The notes beneath the pieces were generated by a model. It worked only from the letters and a program-made list of their open reading frames with translations, did not search any database and had not been told where the DNA came from. Both the position numbers and the translations under genes were made by a program. This document shows, in pieces, positions 53,198 through 63,582 of a stretch of DNA of 64,000 bases (positions within the stretch are counted from its first letter, which is position 1; every line of letters starts with the position of its first letter). The stretch is from the NCBI GenBank assembly GCA_964619555.1, contig CAZUDV010000010.1, forward strand, positions 124,001 to 188,000, in the 5' to 3' direction. This stretch comes from JAGOPY01 sp964619555. GTDB lineage: Bacteria > Bacteroidota > Bacteroidia > Bacteroidales > JAGOPY01.

Positions 53198-55597
53198 TTT
53201 GCCTTCCACAATCACCAACCTGGTTTTAATAACAGCGCCGTCTTCATCCACCAGTGTCAGAACATGTTCACCGTCTGCGGGCAGAAGGCTGAGCTTGTGG
53301 ATATCTTTCGTCATTCCCACGAACCGGTCATCGATATGCCAAAAGATTCTTTTAGATGGAACCTGATGGGCTGCTTCAAAAACGACTTTACCGGGTTGGC
53401 CATCAGGCCCCAGTGGGAGGTAGATCTTCCGGTCGCCTGCCGGGTAGAGGAATTGCATGGGAGTGGACGGGCTGCCCGAACAACCCGGGAGGAAAGGCGG
53501 AAGGGGCTGGTACATCGGATCATGCTGACGGTAATACCAGCCCCATGCCGGTGGCAGGACGAACCATGGCTGCTGCCATATCTTATCCGCCGGGTAACAA
53601 TCGGCATTGACCCGGAACTTTCCGGACTCATCGAGTTGGACAAGCTGATGGTAAGGACAGGCCTCCGATTTTAATCCGGCCAGGCAGATGGTGGCAGAAT
53701 CGATTTCAGTGCAAAAGACCGACGGCCGGTGCCCGCTTTGCCGGCAGACGGCAACTTTCTCCAGTTCGTCATAGGGTTCCGGAAACCAGTGTCCGGACTG
53801 AGGCAGCAACCGGAACACTTCGAACATCAAAGGGGCAGCCGTGCCCACACCGGTCAGTCCGGGGCGGCCTTCTCCATCGGCATTGCCAGCCCATACGCCC
53901 ACCAGGTAGTCAGCAGTCATCCCGACAGCCCATGCATCGCGAAAACCAAAACTGGTGCCGGTTTTCCATGCAATCTCCCGGGAGGAGGCAAAGGATTTCC
54001 ACCCCTCCTCTTCGTCCGGACGGTTAACATCGCGGAGTGCGGATAAAGTCAGCCAGGCAGCTCCGGCGGAATAAACAGTAGAACTTCCGCCATTCCCTTC
54101 CTTCACTTTTTTCCGAGTTGATGATTCTAAAATGATTTCCGGGGTACCTTTCTGGACTCCCCGGTAATTCCCATAGTTGGCCGCATAGCTGTCCAATGTC
54201 CTGGCCATGTTCATGTATAACGTACAAATCTCCCATAGTGAAGCCTCGGCACCGCCCAGGATAAGGGATAGCCCATAATGCGACGAGGGCCGGGTCAGGG
54301 TGCTGATTCCCAGTTTCTGCAACAGGTCATAGAAAGGTTGCACCCCGTATTGCTGAAGAAGATAAACCGCCGGCACATTCAACGACCGGGCCAGGGCGGA
54401 AGATGCCGGCACTGCCCCATCGTAGGTCAGGCTGAAATTCTTGGGCGAAAAGCCTGAAAAGTAAGATGGGATATCCGGAAGCAGCATGCCCGGCAGGAGT
54501 TCTCCTGCATCCATCATGGCTGCATAGAGGAACGGTTTCAGGATACTGCCCGTGCTCCGGGGAGACCGGATAATATCCACCTCCGGTCCGTGCTCCGGTT
54601 CATCCGCCGGTGCAGAATTTCCGACATAAGCCAGCACCTGCCTGGTTTTCAGGTCGATCACTACAATGGCTGAATTAAATATATGGTTGTAAGCCAGTTG
54701 CCGCCTGTGCCTGGAAGCTACTTCACTTACTCTTTCCTGCAGTTTTAAATCCAATGAGCTTATGACCGACTTTCCCTGATTTATCTGGTGCATTCTGGCC
54801 ACCAGGTGCCTGGCCCAATCCGGCAAAGGTACCGGCTGGCCGGGTAAGGGTTCCTCGCAGGCGAGGTTACAGGTCATTTCATCGATCAGGCCATCTACTG
54901 ACAGGCGGCGCAGGAGACGGTTCCGTTTTTCCAGCAAGGCATCCCTGTTACGGCCCGGATGGATAGCTGACGGCGAATTGGGAAGCACGGCCAGAAGGGC
55001 GGCTTCGGCCCATGACAACTCGGTCGGCGGGCGGCCGAAATAGCGCCATGCCGCGGCTGGAAGGCCAACCTGGTTGCCACCAAAAGGGGCATGCGAAGCA
55101 TACATCGCAAGGATCTCCCTCTTGGAATAGGATATCTCCATCCGGACAGCCAGCCATATTTCGATCAGCTTTTCTCCGATGTTCCTGGGTTTTCCTTTCC
55201 TTGACAAACGGATGGTCTGCATAGTCAGCGTACTCCCGCCACTCACGATCTTCCCCGCTTTGATATTTTGCCTTGCCGCGCGGAACAATGCAAACGGATT
55301 CACTCCCGGGTGGGAATAGAAATAACGGTCTTCGAACTCCAGGACACAGGCTCTGTACTTTTCCGGGACCGAATCGACCGGCGGGAATCGCCATTGGCCG
55401 TCGTCAGCGATCCGGGCGCCCACCAGCCTGTTATTCCGGTCGTAAACCACCGTCGCATAGGGATCTTCAAACAGCGGCGAAGGCAGGGAAAACCAGAACA
55501 CCAGCAGGAAAATGACTGACAGGGTGATCCAGACAAACCGTTTAACGGACCACCCTGACCCAGCGGCCTTTTGTATTCGTCTGAATATTGTTCTCAT
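53195..55597 (-). CDS. pbpC: Penicillin-binding protein 1C
   Basis: The 800-residue protein has an N-terminal anchor helix at about 20-40. The GT51 domain has LEFEDRYFYSHPGVNP (catalytic Glu) and GGSTLTMQTIRLSRK. The transpeptidase domain has the S-x-x-K in RSTGSILKPF, SLNVPAV and KTGTSFGFRDAW. The C-terminal BiPBP_C-like domain contains PADKIWQQPWFVLPPAWGWYYR. The start at 55597 lies inside the alpha-2-macroglobulin gene (56 bp overlap). This partnership is well known in bacteria: PBP1C repairs the wall while A2M traps invading proteases. Confidence 0.95.
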   Translation of the reverse strand: MRTIFRRIQKAAGSGWSVKRFVWITLSVIFLLVFWFSLPSPLFEDPYATVVYDRNNRLVGARIADDGQWRFPPVDSVPEKYRACVLEFEDRYFYSHPGVNPFALFRAARQNIKAGKIVSGGSTLTMQTIRLSRKGKPRNIGEKLIEIWLAVRMEISYSKREILAMYASHAPFGGNQVGLPAAAWRYFGRPPTELSWAEAALLAVLPNSPSAIHPGRNRDALLEKRNRLLRRLSVDGLIDEMTCNLACEEPLPGQPVPLPDWARHLVARMHQINQGKSVISSLDLKLQERVSEVASRHRRQLAYNHIFNSAIVVIDLKTRQVLAYVGNSAPADEPEHGPEVDIIRSPRSTGSILKPFLYAAMMDAGELLPGMLLPDIPSYFSGFSPKNFSLTYDGAVPASSALARSLNVPAVYLLQQYGVQPFYDLLQKLGISTLTRPSSHYGLSLILGGAEASLWEICTLYMNMARTLDSYAANYGNYRGVQKGTPEIILESSTRKKVKEGNGGSSTVYSAGAAWLTLSALRDVNRPDEEEGWKSFASSREIAWKTGTSFGFRDAWAVGMTADYLVGVWAGNADGEGRPGLTGVGTAAPLMFEVFRLLPQSGHWFPEPYDELEKVAVCRQSGHRPSVFCTEIDSATICLAGLKSEACPYHQLVQLDESGKFRVNADCYPADKIWQQPWFVLPPAWGWYYRQHDPMYQPLPPFLPGCSGSPSTPMQFLYPAGDRKIYLPLGPDGQPGKVVFEAAHQVPSKRIFWHIDDRFVGMTKDIHKLSLLPADGEHVLTLVDEDGAVIKTRLVIVEGK

Positions 55598-58500
55598 ACA
55601 TCGCTTCGCAGGAAACGGAGGGTAAGTAATAACGCCCGGCATAAGCTGCATTCAGCCGGACACGGAATGTCTTCTTTGAATTTTTTTCCAGGTTGAAGAA
55701 AGTGTAAACCCTGTCGTCGCGGAAATCCCTGTACTCAAAGGCATCTTCCTTCAGGCCGGTGGCGACATCCTGCACCCTCGTGTTGATGATTTCCCAGCCC
55801 GACGGGAAGATCTGCCTCAGGGCCAGGTTTTCATACCCGAACAGGAGCCCAGGGTGTTCGACCGTTACCCTGGCCGTGAAGTCTGTTCCTTGCTTCAGGG
55901 ACGAGACGTCAACCGTGTTCCCGGCATCATCTTCATAAAAAACCGAAATCCCAAGGTTGCTGGCATGTTCGGTCTCTTCACTCTGCAAGGGCTGGCCTGA
56001 GAGGGTAATGGAAGCAAAGACCCTGGAAGAGCCTTGGTTGGTCACCGGGATTTTTCCTTTGATCGCCCCCTTTTCGGACAGTTCAGATGAATAAACCCGC
56101 TTCAATGTATTGACTGTCAACCTGCTGTCATTATTTATAGAAAAACTCAGATTCAGTCCCTCACTTTCATTATTTCCGGCAAATCTTGAAATGGCATACA
56201 GACAAAATGCGGTGGTCTGGGTGCTGTAATACGATCCTTTCAATTCTACGGCCATTTGCTGCAGCAGCCGGAAAGCTTCGGCATCCTTTTTCATCATCGT
56301 CAAAGCTTCCAGGGTGAAGGCCATATCCCTGAGATCGGACCCATAGGTCCAGCCGGCGTATTCGTACTTGTCCGTTTCACCGATGCTTCTTCCGGAAATC
56401 AATCCCTCAGCCGCTTCAGGTTTTCCTGCATAAAGGTAGGCTGCGGCCAGGATCCATGCCGTGGATGGACTTAGATTGCCGGCTTCCCGGAGCCGGTTCA
56501 TGGCGCCCAGGGCCGGTTTCTGAGCCAGGGCCAGCGTATAAAGCCGGTATGCCTGGCATTTGTCGTAATCAGTGTGAACCGAACCGGCTGTCCTCCTATA
56601 AGAAGATGCAGCCCCTTGCTGGAAAGCGGTCCATTTGTCTTTGAGCCCTGCCGGCAGCAGGTAACCTTTGTTTTCGGCCAACAGCAGGAAATGACCGGCA
56701 TATGAAGTGCCCCAGTCGCTGTAATAAGATTGCCCTGGCCAATACGACAGGCTTCCATCCGCCAGTACCATTTTAGCTATCCGATTAATGGCAGAACGTA
56801 TATTCCGGTCGATTTTGTCTTTCTTATCCTGGCTGAGCTCTGCGAATGATGTCAGGAACAACTGTGGGAATGCTGCGGAGGTTACCTGTTCAATGCAACC
56901 ATACGGATAATGGATCAGGTAGTTGAGATGGCGGTCCAGTCCGAATTCCGGCAGACTGCTGAAGGTGACCTGGCCGCTGTTCGTTCCGGGCAATCCGAAG
57001 AATTCGTAGGGGAGATCAACGGATTGCCCCGGTTCGATGATGAAATCCCGTGTCTTTGACATCACCGGATTAGGGTTCCGGACCTCTATTTCAATCTCCT
57101 GGCCGGCCGACTCATTCCCGGAAACAGCGGTCACCCTGACCTTCCCGATACCTGTCCGACCGCTGACTTTCAGGCTGAAATAAGCCATTTGCTCCCCGGT
57201 CTGAGAGAATGTCATATTTTGAGAAGGCTGAACGATACTGAAAAATTCGTCTGAGGTGACTTCGACCCTGACATCCCTGATGTTTTCCTTCATGACAAAT
57301 ACTGAGACCGGCAATTCCACTTCTTCTTCAGGACCGACCACCCTGGGCATGGTAGCGAGGACCATCAGCGCTTTTCGCACCGGAGTCGTATTTTCTGCAA
57401 ATCCGTAAGCCCCATCTTTGCCGGCAATCACCATGGTCCTTACGGAGCCGACATAGTTAGGCATATGGAGCCGGATGTCCTTCTTCTCTCCTTTTTGCAA
57501 AGTAAAAGGACCGGCATACCGGACCACGGGCACGAACCGCTGCGCTTTTTTGCTTTTAGCCATCTGCGCTTCCTCATCCCCGCCAATTGCCAGCGCTTTC
57601 TGCAATTTTCCGCCAAAGGCCCCCATTACCATGTCAAACATATCCCAGGTTTTAATCCCCAGGGCTTCCCTTGCATAAAAAACATTGTAAGGATCAGGGG
57701 TTTTGAAACGCGTCAGGTCCAGCAACCCGTCATCAACTACCGCAATCGTAAAAGTCATCGGTTTGCCTTGCTTTTCACTCACGCTGACCGTATAATCAGC
57801 GTCAGGTTTGAGTTCACCGGGCATGGAGATGACCGGATGAAGCATTGTTCCGGGATCTTCCACCATCAATGGTATAACGCCGTACATACGGATGGGAAGA
57901 TCGTTAACGGCCTGCTTGTGGGGCTGTATCACCGAAAGATAGACGTAGACATTGGGGGCCATCCCCGGTGTGATGTCGAGGGAAAAAGTTTCTTCGGTTT
58001 CACGGCACACTTTCCATTGGCTGGACAGGACTTTGGATCCCGATTCGATGCTGATGAGGGCTCGGCTGCCCGGTGTGGCCGGGAAACTGATCACAGCCTT
58101 TTCACCGGTGCGGTACTTAGCCTTGTCGGCGCTGAAGGTCAGCATAGTGGCACCGGCCGGGTTAGCCCTTCCGGAACGGTTGACATATGCCGGCCAGTCG
58201 AAATAGACCGTCATCCCCGCCTGGTGGCCTTCTGCTTCATCCCTGGCCAGGATGAGGTACCTTCCCCAGTCGGGGTATGATATCTTCAGGTTGAACGAAC
58301 CATGTCCATCTATCGTGGATACTTTTCCCTGGTAAACCACTTCGGCATCGTTGGTCCCGATATAATAGGCCAAGTCCTCCTCCCCTGAGTTCCACCACCA
58401 TCTCCAACCTATTTTATAGACTTTCACCTCCATATTGGTGACCGATACAGGTTTGCCCTGCCAGTCAACCGTGGCCACATCAATCCTCTGATCCTTGTCG

Positions 58501-61079
58501 GTTTCCAGCATTTCGCGGTAAGAGCCGCCACCCGGAACATGGATGCCGACATATCTTTTAAACGGTGAAAACTGCCTGGTAAAGACATCCGTGCTGAAAT
58601 CCCCGCCCTTTTCGAATGCCCGGACAAGGAAAGTGGCATCCAGCATACCCGGGGAATTTTCCTTTCCGGGAAGATCGATCCCAAAACGCGCCTGCCCGTT
58701 GTTATCCACCGTTTTATCAAAGATATTCCGTTCTTCGGACCAGAAATAGGAAGCCGGGTCATCGAAGGTATATTTTTCAAATCCTGCAAAGGCAGTTTTT
58801 GTTTTTCGGAAACTAATATCCACCGTCGTCCGTACTCCCGGTGCCACAGCTCCATGAAGCCATTTCACGTCGATATTTGCTTCAGGTCTTCCGGCAAAGG
58901 AATTCAGAATATCTTGATTGAAATCCAGTTTGATCTTCAGTCGGTTAGGTTTGATAGTCTCTATTTTTAACGACTTTTCAAAGGAAGCTCCGCCGACTTT
59001 TGCTACCGCTCTCCACATTCCGGTGGGCGCATCGGGATCGGTCGGTATACGGAAGGCATAGAATCCGTCCGGCCCCTGGGTCCGGGTGGTTGAAAAAGAG
59101 GTCTGCCCGCGGGAGTTATAAATATCCAGCTGCACCGGGTGGTCATCCGGCAGGGGATTGGCACGGTCATCCAGGATGAAGGTCAGATAGAGGGTATCTC
59201 CGGGCCGCCAGACGCCACGTTCACCATAGATCATCCCCTTGAGTCCCTTCTGAACCACGGCCCCGCCCACATCGAACTGGCTGTAGGAAAGGGCTGATCC
59301 GTCATCCAGCTTAAGCCAGGTAAACTGCGGTCCTTTTGAGGCTTTGAGGAAATATGGACGGGATTCCAGGGTGATCTGGCCATGGCCGTCAGGTCCCGTC
59401 GTAAGACTTCCGACAGGTTGATTCTGGTAATTGAAAAAATCCGCCGCCACATCCGAAAGAGGCTGACCCGTAAGCAGATCAGTAGTAATGATATTGAAAT
59501 TCCTGCCATCGGAAGATTTTGCAGTCACACCAATGGTGGATGACAGGACAAGTTTCTGGATCGACCGGTCAATGTAATAATAATAGGAAACATGGCATGG
59601 ATTGTCCCTTTCGGCCCAGTCATAGTCTTCGGACCACGACTGATACTGGTACCGGGAATAATCATAATTTTCAATGATATCCTCGAGGGCATCTTCCTTC
59701 AGTACAAATTCTGAGATATCGCCCATTTTTTCAGTTCCGCAATCGTAGACTGAATATTCTTTTCGGAAGAACAATCTCACCTGGTATGCGGCGCCGGGAT
59801 CTTCCCGCATCAGGGGCGACAAATCCAGTGAACAGGTATTCCATTGGCTGAGGTCGACTGCAGGATCTTCATCGAGCAAAAGGGTTTTTGCCAGAACCGG
59901 CCGGGAAAAGGCGTATGAATTGTAGAAATAATCCGCATCGAAATCGGAACTCTGCAGAAAGTATGGGATATTATTTTCATACACTTTGTAAACGATAACA
60001 TCCACGGCACGAAGGCTTACTGATTTGAAATACAGGAGCAAGCCTTCCGGGTCGGGCATGATCACTCCTTTCGAAAGAAATTCAACGTCTGGCTTTAATT
60101 CTTCGAAGAGGATCTTTTCTTCCACCCTGTTTTTAAGGTTTTCATGCATGTCATTCCGGATCGAGCTTTCCAGGATGAGTGTGCGTTCGCCCTGAATCCG
60201 GACAGAAGGATACAACCGGATAATATTTTGTTCCGTTACCAGCCTGCAGGCATCTCCTTCCCTGAAGTACACCAGGCCGTTCAGGTCCTGTCGAGGGTCC
60301 ATGGGATCCGAAAGCTGGATCTGAATGCACTGCTCCTCTCCATTGCTGAGATCATAACCCATATAGATAAAATCATGGATGGATGGAATCTCATAGATGT
60401 GGCTGCCCCGGACATCGATGCCTGCCGGGTTGCCATCCCATGACAGTTCCAGGTCATAGGCCTTCTCCAGGCGTGGAATGCTGTCGATATAAAACCTGAA
60501 CTGGTTGGGAACAGTACTTTGCTCCCAGTGAACCTTGAATTCTCTCCCGGGGGAGGAAGCTTTCAACAGCTTTTCCAGCTCATCCATGCTCAGAAGGTCT
60601 GCGGATTGCAGGCTTCCTTCGATCCTTTTCATCTTATTTGCCATTTCCCCGAAGGAAATCATTATTCCGGGATTAACAGATAACGACGGCTTGATCGTAG
60701 CGAAACCGAAGGCATATGATTTCAGCTTATCAGGAACGTCAAGCACTTTCCCGAGTTCAAACGTTGCCTTGATATCGGTACCGGAAGGCCAGGGCTTGTC
60801 AGGTCTGAACTCGATGATATCCTCGGCATACAGGTATGTCTTCCCTTCGACAGGAGGGCTGAATGTCAGGATCCGGAACGGTATCTCCTTCCCTGGTTCG
60901 CCCGTGATGGATGGTTTGGCCAGGCGTATCCTTACTGCATCGTTCTTTGAAATTAAACCCGATGTATGCCCCGAGATATAGGCTGCATATTCGATGGGAT
61001 CAATTGCGGTGGCAGGCTCCTGGCAGGAATCAAGGATTCCGGACAAGGCTAATAGCAATACTATAGCTCTGAATTTCAT
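55542..61079 (-). CDS. Bacterial alpha-2-macroglobulin lipoprotein with thioester
   Basis: The 1845-residue protein starts with a lipoprotein signal peptide (lipobox ILDSC, lipidated C19). A series of macroglobulin-like beta domains follows. The MG2 domain has GLKGMIYGERGVWRPGDT near residue 620. The thioester motif C-I-E-Q (C1395 to Q1398 in HYPYGCIEQVTS) is intact, so covalent protease trapping is expected. It is anchored in the periplasm or outer membrane. Only a weak -7 match (TATCTTTC, 61114-61107) is seen upstream. It is co-transcribed with pbpC. Confidence 0.95.
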   Translation of the reverse strand: MKFRAIVLLLALSGILDSCQEPATAIDPIEYAAYISGHTSGLISKNDAVRIRLAKPSITGEPGKEIPFRILTFSPPVEGKTYLYAEDIIEFRPDKPWPSGTDIKATFELGKVLDVPDKLKSYAFGFATIKPSLSVNPGIMISFGEMANKMKRIEGSLQSADLLSMDELEKLLKASSPGREFKVHWEQSTVPNQFRFYIDSIPRLEKAYDLELSWDGNPAGIDVRGSHIYEIPSIHDFIYMGYDLSNGEEQCIQIQLSDPMDPRQDLNGLVYFREGDACRLVTEQNIIRLYPSVRIQGERTLILESSIRNDMHENLKNRVEEKILFEELKPDVEFLSKGVIMPDPEGLLLYFKSVSLRAVDVIVYKVYENNIPYFLQSSDFDADYFYNSYAFSRPVLAKTLLLDEDPAVDLSQWNTCSLDLSPLMREDPGAAYQVRLFFRKEYSVYDCGTEKMGDISEFVLKEDALEDIIENYDYSRYQYQSWSEDYDWAERDNPCHVSYYYYIDRSIQKLVLSSTIGVTAKSSDGRNFNIITTDLLTGQPLSDVAADFFNYQNQPVGSLTTGPDGHGQITLESRPYFLKASKGPQFTWLKLDDGSALSYSQFDVGGAVVQKGLKGMIYGERGVWRPGDTLYLTFILDDRANPLPDDHPVQLDIYNSRGQTSFSTTRTQGPDGFYAFRIPTDPDAPTGMWRAVAKVGGASFEKSLKIETIKPNRLKIKLDFNQDILNSFAGRPEANIDVKWLHGAVAPGVRTTVDISFRKTKTAFAGFEKYTFDDPASYFWSEERNIFDKTVDNNGQARFGIDLPGKENSPGMLDATFLVRAFEKGGDFSTDVFTRQFSPFKRYVGIHVPGGGSYREMLETDKDQRIDVATVDWQGKPVSVTNMEVKVYKIGWRWWWNSGEEDLAYYIGTNDAEVVYQGKVSTIDGHGSFNLKISYPDWGRYLILARDEAEGHQAGMTVYFDWPAYVNRSGRANPAGATMLTFSADKAKYRTGEKAVISFPATPGSRALISIESGSKVLSSQWKVCRETEETFSLDITPGMAPNVYVYLSVIQPHKQAVNDLPIRMYGVIPLMVEDPGTMLHPVISMPGELKPDADYTVSVSEKQGKPMTFTIAVVDDGLLDLTRFKTPDPYNVFYAREALGIKTWDMFDMVMGAFGGKLQKALAIGGDEEAQMAKSKKAQRFVPVVRYAGPFTLQKGEKKDIRLHMPNYVGSVRTMVIAGKDGAYGFAENTTPVRKALMVLATMPRVVGPEEEVELPVSVFVMKENIRDVRVEVTSDEFFSIVQPSQNMTFSQTGEQMAYFSLKVSGRTGIGKVRVTAVSGNESAGQEIEIEVRNPNPVMSKTRDFIIEPGQSVDLPYEFFGLPGTNSGQVTFSSLPEFGLDRHLNYLIHYPYGCIEQVTSAAFPQLFLTSFAELSQDKKDKIDRNIRSAINRIAKMVLADGSLSYWPGQSYYSDWGTSYAGHFLLLAENKGYLLPAGLKDKWTAFQQGAASSYRRTAGSVHTDYDKCQAYRLYTLALAQKPALGAMNRLREAGNLSPSTAWILAAAYLYAGKPEAAEGLISGRSIGETDKYEYAGWTYGSDLRDMAFTLEALTMMKKDAEAFRLLQQMAVELKGSYYSTQTTAFCLYAISRFAGNNESEGLNLSFSINNDSRLTVNTLKRVYSSELSEKGAIKGKIPVTNQGSSRVFASITLSGQPLQSEETEHASNLGISVFYEDDAGNTVDVSSLKQGTDFTARVTVEHPGLLFGYENLALRQIFPSGWEIINTRVQDVATGLKEDAFEYRDFRDDRVYTFFNLEKNSKKTFRVRLNAAYAGRYYLPSVSCEAMYENNIQTNTKGRWVRVVR

Positions 61080-61215
61080 GGGTTTGTAAATTGGATTTTA
61101 ATCATTGAAAGATAATAATTTTATATCAGGGAAGGGAGATTTATTCATAACTTTGAATAGTGGCGAAAAATTATCCTTATGCCATTTTATTAACCAAATA
61201 TAAATCAATTCAAAA

Positions 61216-62082
61216 ATGAATGCATTAATCATTGTTGCCATTGTACTGTTCCTGTTACTGTTAGGTGCAGGGATCAGGATTGTCAGGCCCACTCACAGGG
61301 CGCTGATCGAACGGTTAGGGAAGTACAACCGGTTTGCGAACCCGGGTTTTCACTGGATCATCCCGGTAATTGAAAAGATGTACCAGGTCAATGTTACAGA
61401 GAGGATGGTCGATGCCGAGCCACAGGAGATCATCACCAACGACAACCTGAATGCCAGGGTAGATGCACAGGTTTATTTTAAAGTCAAAACGGACGAAGAA
61501 AGCGTTAAGAACTCCCAGTACAATGTCAACAAATACGAATGGCAGATCGTGAACCTGGCCAGGACAACCCTCAGGAACATCATCGGTACCCTTACGCTGA
61601 AATCGGCTAACAGTGAGCGAGGCAGGATCAATGCCGACCTGCACCGGACCCTGATGGAGGAGACTCATAACTGGGGAATCGACATTGTCAGGACGGAGCT
61701 GAAAGAGATCGATCCTCCCAAGGATGTCCAGGAAACGATGAACAAAGTAGTGAAAGCCGAAAATGAAAAAATCGCGGCCATCGATTTCGCCACTGCCAGG
61801 GAAACCGTGGCTGATGGGGAGAAGCGGGCCAAGATCAAGGAGGCTGAAGGGATCAAGCAATCGAAGATATTGCAGGCGGAAGGCGAAGCAGAAGCCATCA
61901 AGCTGGTAAACGAGGCAGCCGACAAATACTTTACCGGTAATGCCCAGCTTTTAAGAAAACTGGAAGCTCTGGAAAAGAGCCTGGCGGACAATGCCAAAGT
62001 TGTGATCCCGACCGGATCAGAGCTGGTGAATATCATCGGGGAAATGGCCGGGGTGGTGCCATTGCCGAAGAAAGAGAAGTAA
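61216..62082 (+). CDS. SPFH/stomatin-prohibitin family membrane protein (QmcA-like)
   Basis: The 288-residue protein has one N-terminal membrane helix (2-20). The SPFH domain follows, with RPTHRALIERLGKYNRFANP, ITNDNLNARVDAQVYFKV and IGTLTLKSANSERGRIN. A long helical coiled-coil region (about 175-245) is rich in Ala, Glu and Lys. Such proteins form membrane rings or cages that organise membrane domains and proteases. No NfeD partner gene is adjacent here. The ATG is 137 bp from the divergent A2M gene. Confidence 0.92.
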   Translation: MNALIIVAIVLFLLLLGAGIRIVRPTHRALIERLGKYNRFANPGFHWIIPVIEKMYQVNVTERMVDAEPQEIITNDNLNARVDAQVYFKVKTDEESVKNSQYNVNKYEWQIVNLARTTLRNIIGTLTLKSANSERGRINADLHRTLMEETHNWGIDIVRTELKEIDPPKDVQETMNKVVKAENEKIAAIDFATARETVADGEKRAKIKEAEGIKQSKILQAEGEAEAIKLVNEAADKYFTGNAQLLRKLEALEKSLADNAKVVIPTGSELVNIIGEMAGVVPLPKKEK

Positions 62083-62186
62083 CGATTGCCAGATTTAAGG
62101 ACCAGAACTTGATTATTCCGGGATTCGATTTTTGTTTGGGATTTGGGATTTATAATATGGAATTTTTTACCTTTGCCCACCCAGAC

Positions 62187-62571
62187 GGGATGTTAGCTCA
62201 GTTGGTTCAGAGCGTCCCGCTTTCAGCGGGAAGGTCACTGGTTCGGATGAGTTCTTTAATTACGGGATGTTAGCTCAGTTGGTTCAGAGCGTCCCGCCTT
62301 CGGCGGGAAGGTCGCTGGTTCGGATGGGTTCTTTAATTACGGGATGTTAGCTCAGTTGGTTCAGAGCGTCCCGCTTTCAGCGGGAAGGTCACTGGTTCGG
62401 ATGAGTTCTTTAATTACGGGATGTTAGCTCAGTTGGTTCAGAGCGTCCCGCCTTCGGCGGGAAGGTCGCTGGTTCGGATGGGTTCTTTAATTACGGGATG
62501 TTAGCTCAGTTGGTTCAGAGCGTCCCGCTTTCAGCGGGAAGGTCACTGGTTCGGATGAGTTCTTTAATTAC
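62187..62571 (+). repeat. Five tandem 77-bp tRNA-derived units, alternating types A and B
   Basis: Units begin at 62187, 62264, 62341, 62418 and 62495. Units 1, 3 and 5 (type A) are identical to each other, and units 2 and 4 (type B) are identical to each other. Each repeats the first 28 bases of the adjacent tRNA-Val, has a different anticodon arm that would place TTC in the loop, and then matches the T-arm only to TTCG. The remaining 18 bases (GATRRG-like then TTCTTTAATTAC) replace the 3' acceptor half. So they cannot form an acceptor stem. A and B differ at four sites, two of which form a compensatory T-A to C-G change in the central hairpin. Confidence 0.93.
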
Positions 62572-62646
62572 GGGATGTTAGCTCAGTTGGTTCAGAGCGC
62601 ATGCTTCACACGCATGAGGTCACTGGTTCGAATCCAGTACATCCCA
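62572..62646 (+). tRNA. tRNA-Val (CAC)
   Basis: The 75-base gene folds fully. Acceptor arms are GGGATGT and ACATCCC, the D-arm is GCTC/GAGC, and the anticodon stem is CATGC/GCATG with loop TTCACAC (anticodon CAC). The T-arm is ACTGG/CCAGT with loop TTCGAAT. The discriminator is A, and CCA is not encoded. It is the sixth and only intact member of the tandem series. Confidence 0.93.
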
Positions 62647-63100
62647 CAAGGGTTTCAGAAGGTTGAGGTTTCCAGGTTTGTGATTTAGTTTGTGATTCGG
62701 TTGTGATCTTCTGTTTTTCCACCCCCCTCTCTCGCGTAATGATACGGAAAAAATCTTCCAACTCCACCCGTTGAGAGAATTCCGTGACTTGCTATTTAAC
62801 ATAATACCTATTATATGACAAATGTAAAGTGTTATTTATCAATGCTTTACAGAGATTTTAAAAAACTGGTTTCACCGGATAAAACTGCCAACCTGTCAGA
62901 CTGCAACCCCTTTGTTATTAAGCAGTTGCAAGGCTGAATCCGCGAAATGACTTGAATGGATATTGTACCTCCGCCTGGTGTGTGAATGATAACTCAGGCA
63001 ATCGTTATTACAGGCCCTGAGGCGCGCGCCCGGGTGTGGAGGTATGGTTATAGGTGTGAAGGGGTGATCGATGATCCTGGCCTTCCGGGTGTAGAATGGA
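62647..63100. other. 454-bp intergenic region downstream of tRNA-Val
   Basis: No supported gene was seen. The region holds a perfect 14-bp palindrome, ATAATACC then TATTAT (62801-62814), a dyad TGTAAAG (62823-62829)/CTTTACA (62845-62851), and on the minus strand a TACATTTG element (62826-62819). It may mark the boundary of an inserted element, but no attachment-site duplication is visible within the window. Confidence 0.4.
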
Positions 63101-63547
63101 TTACCCTTTTAATCCGGTCAGTTTACGGTATTCCTCTGACAGGGTCCTGGTTGTCATCGCCCTGGCCTTTTCTTTGTTTTCCTCTGTCAGGCCAAATATA
63201 TCGCTTCCATATTTGCGCTGCAGTTCATCCGCTTTGTCATCTGTTGACATTACATTGAAGGTCCTGCTATCAACACGGGTCTCCATGTCCTGGTGAAACG
63301 ACCCGGTATATTTCAGATCCGGCGTGCCGAATGGTGCCAGGCTTCCGCTTGCCTTTTTCAGGTCTGCATAAGTGAATGATCGATAGGGAGGCCGGATAAA
63401 ATCCCCGGATGCTGTGAGTCCTCTCCTCAACTGGTCCCGGTTGAGTTCTGCAATAGCATCCGCATTGCGCCTGACTGCTTCCGCCTTCAGCTTCTCCATA
63501 TCAATCCGTTTGACCCGTTCTGCCAGTTCCTCGAATGTCATTGCCAT
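63101..63547 (-). CDS. Putative phage structural/morphogenesis-type protein
   Basis: The 148-residue protein has a helical N-terminus (MTFEELAERVKRIDMEKLKA). The centre YADLKKASGSLAPFGTPDLKYTGSFHQDM and the end KYGSDIFGLTEENKEKARA resemble small virion-assembly (tail or connector) proteins in Bacteroidota prophages as I recall them. This is a weak family impression, not a domain match. It lies 35 bp after the next minus-strand gene, so the two are in one operon. Confidence 0.5.
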   Translation of the reverse strand: MAMTFEELAERVKRIDMEKLKAEAVRRNADAIAELNRDQLRRGLTASGDFIRPPYRSFTYADLKKASGSLAPFGTPDLKYTGSFHQDMETRVDSRTFNVMSTDDKADELQRKYGSDIFGLTEENKEKARAMTTRTLSEEYRKLTGLKG

Positions 63548-63582
63548 TTATAGTTTTACATAGATTAAGAATCTACTCCCCT

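Noticed and set aside
62187..62571. Five additional tRNA genes, possibly Glu (TTC)
   Set aside because: The anticodon arm could present TTC, but the 3' T-stem and acceptor strand are missing in every unit and type B lacks the conserved T33. They are tRNA-derived repeats.
62187..62571. CRISPR array
   Set aside because: The units are whole tandem repeats without unique spacers, and no cas gene is present.
62986..63296. Plus-strand ORFs of 90 and 66 codons
   Set aside because: They overlap the minus-strand gene at 63101 and show no coding features.
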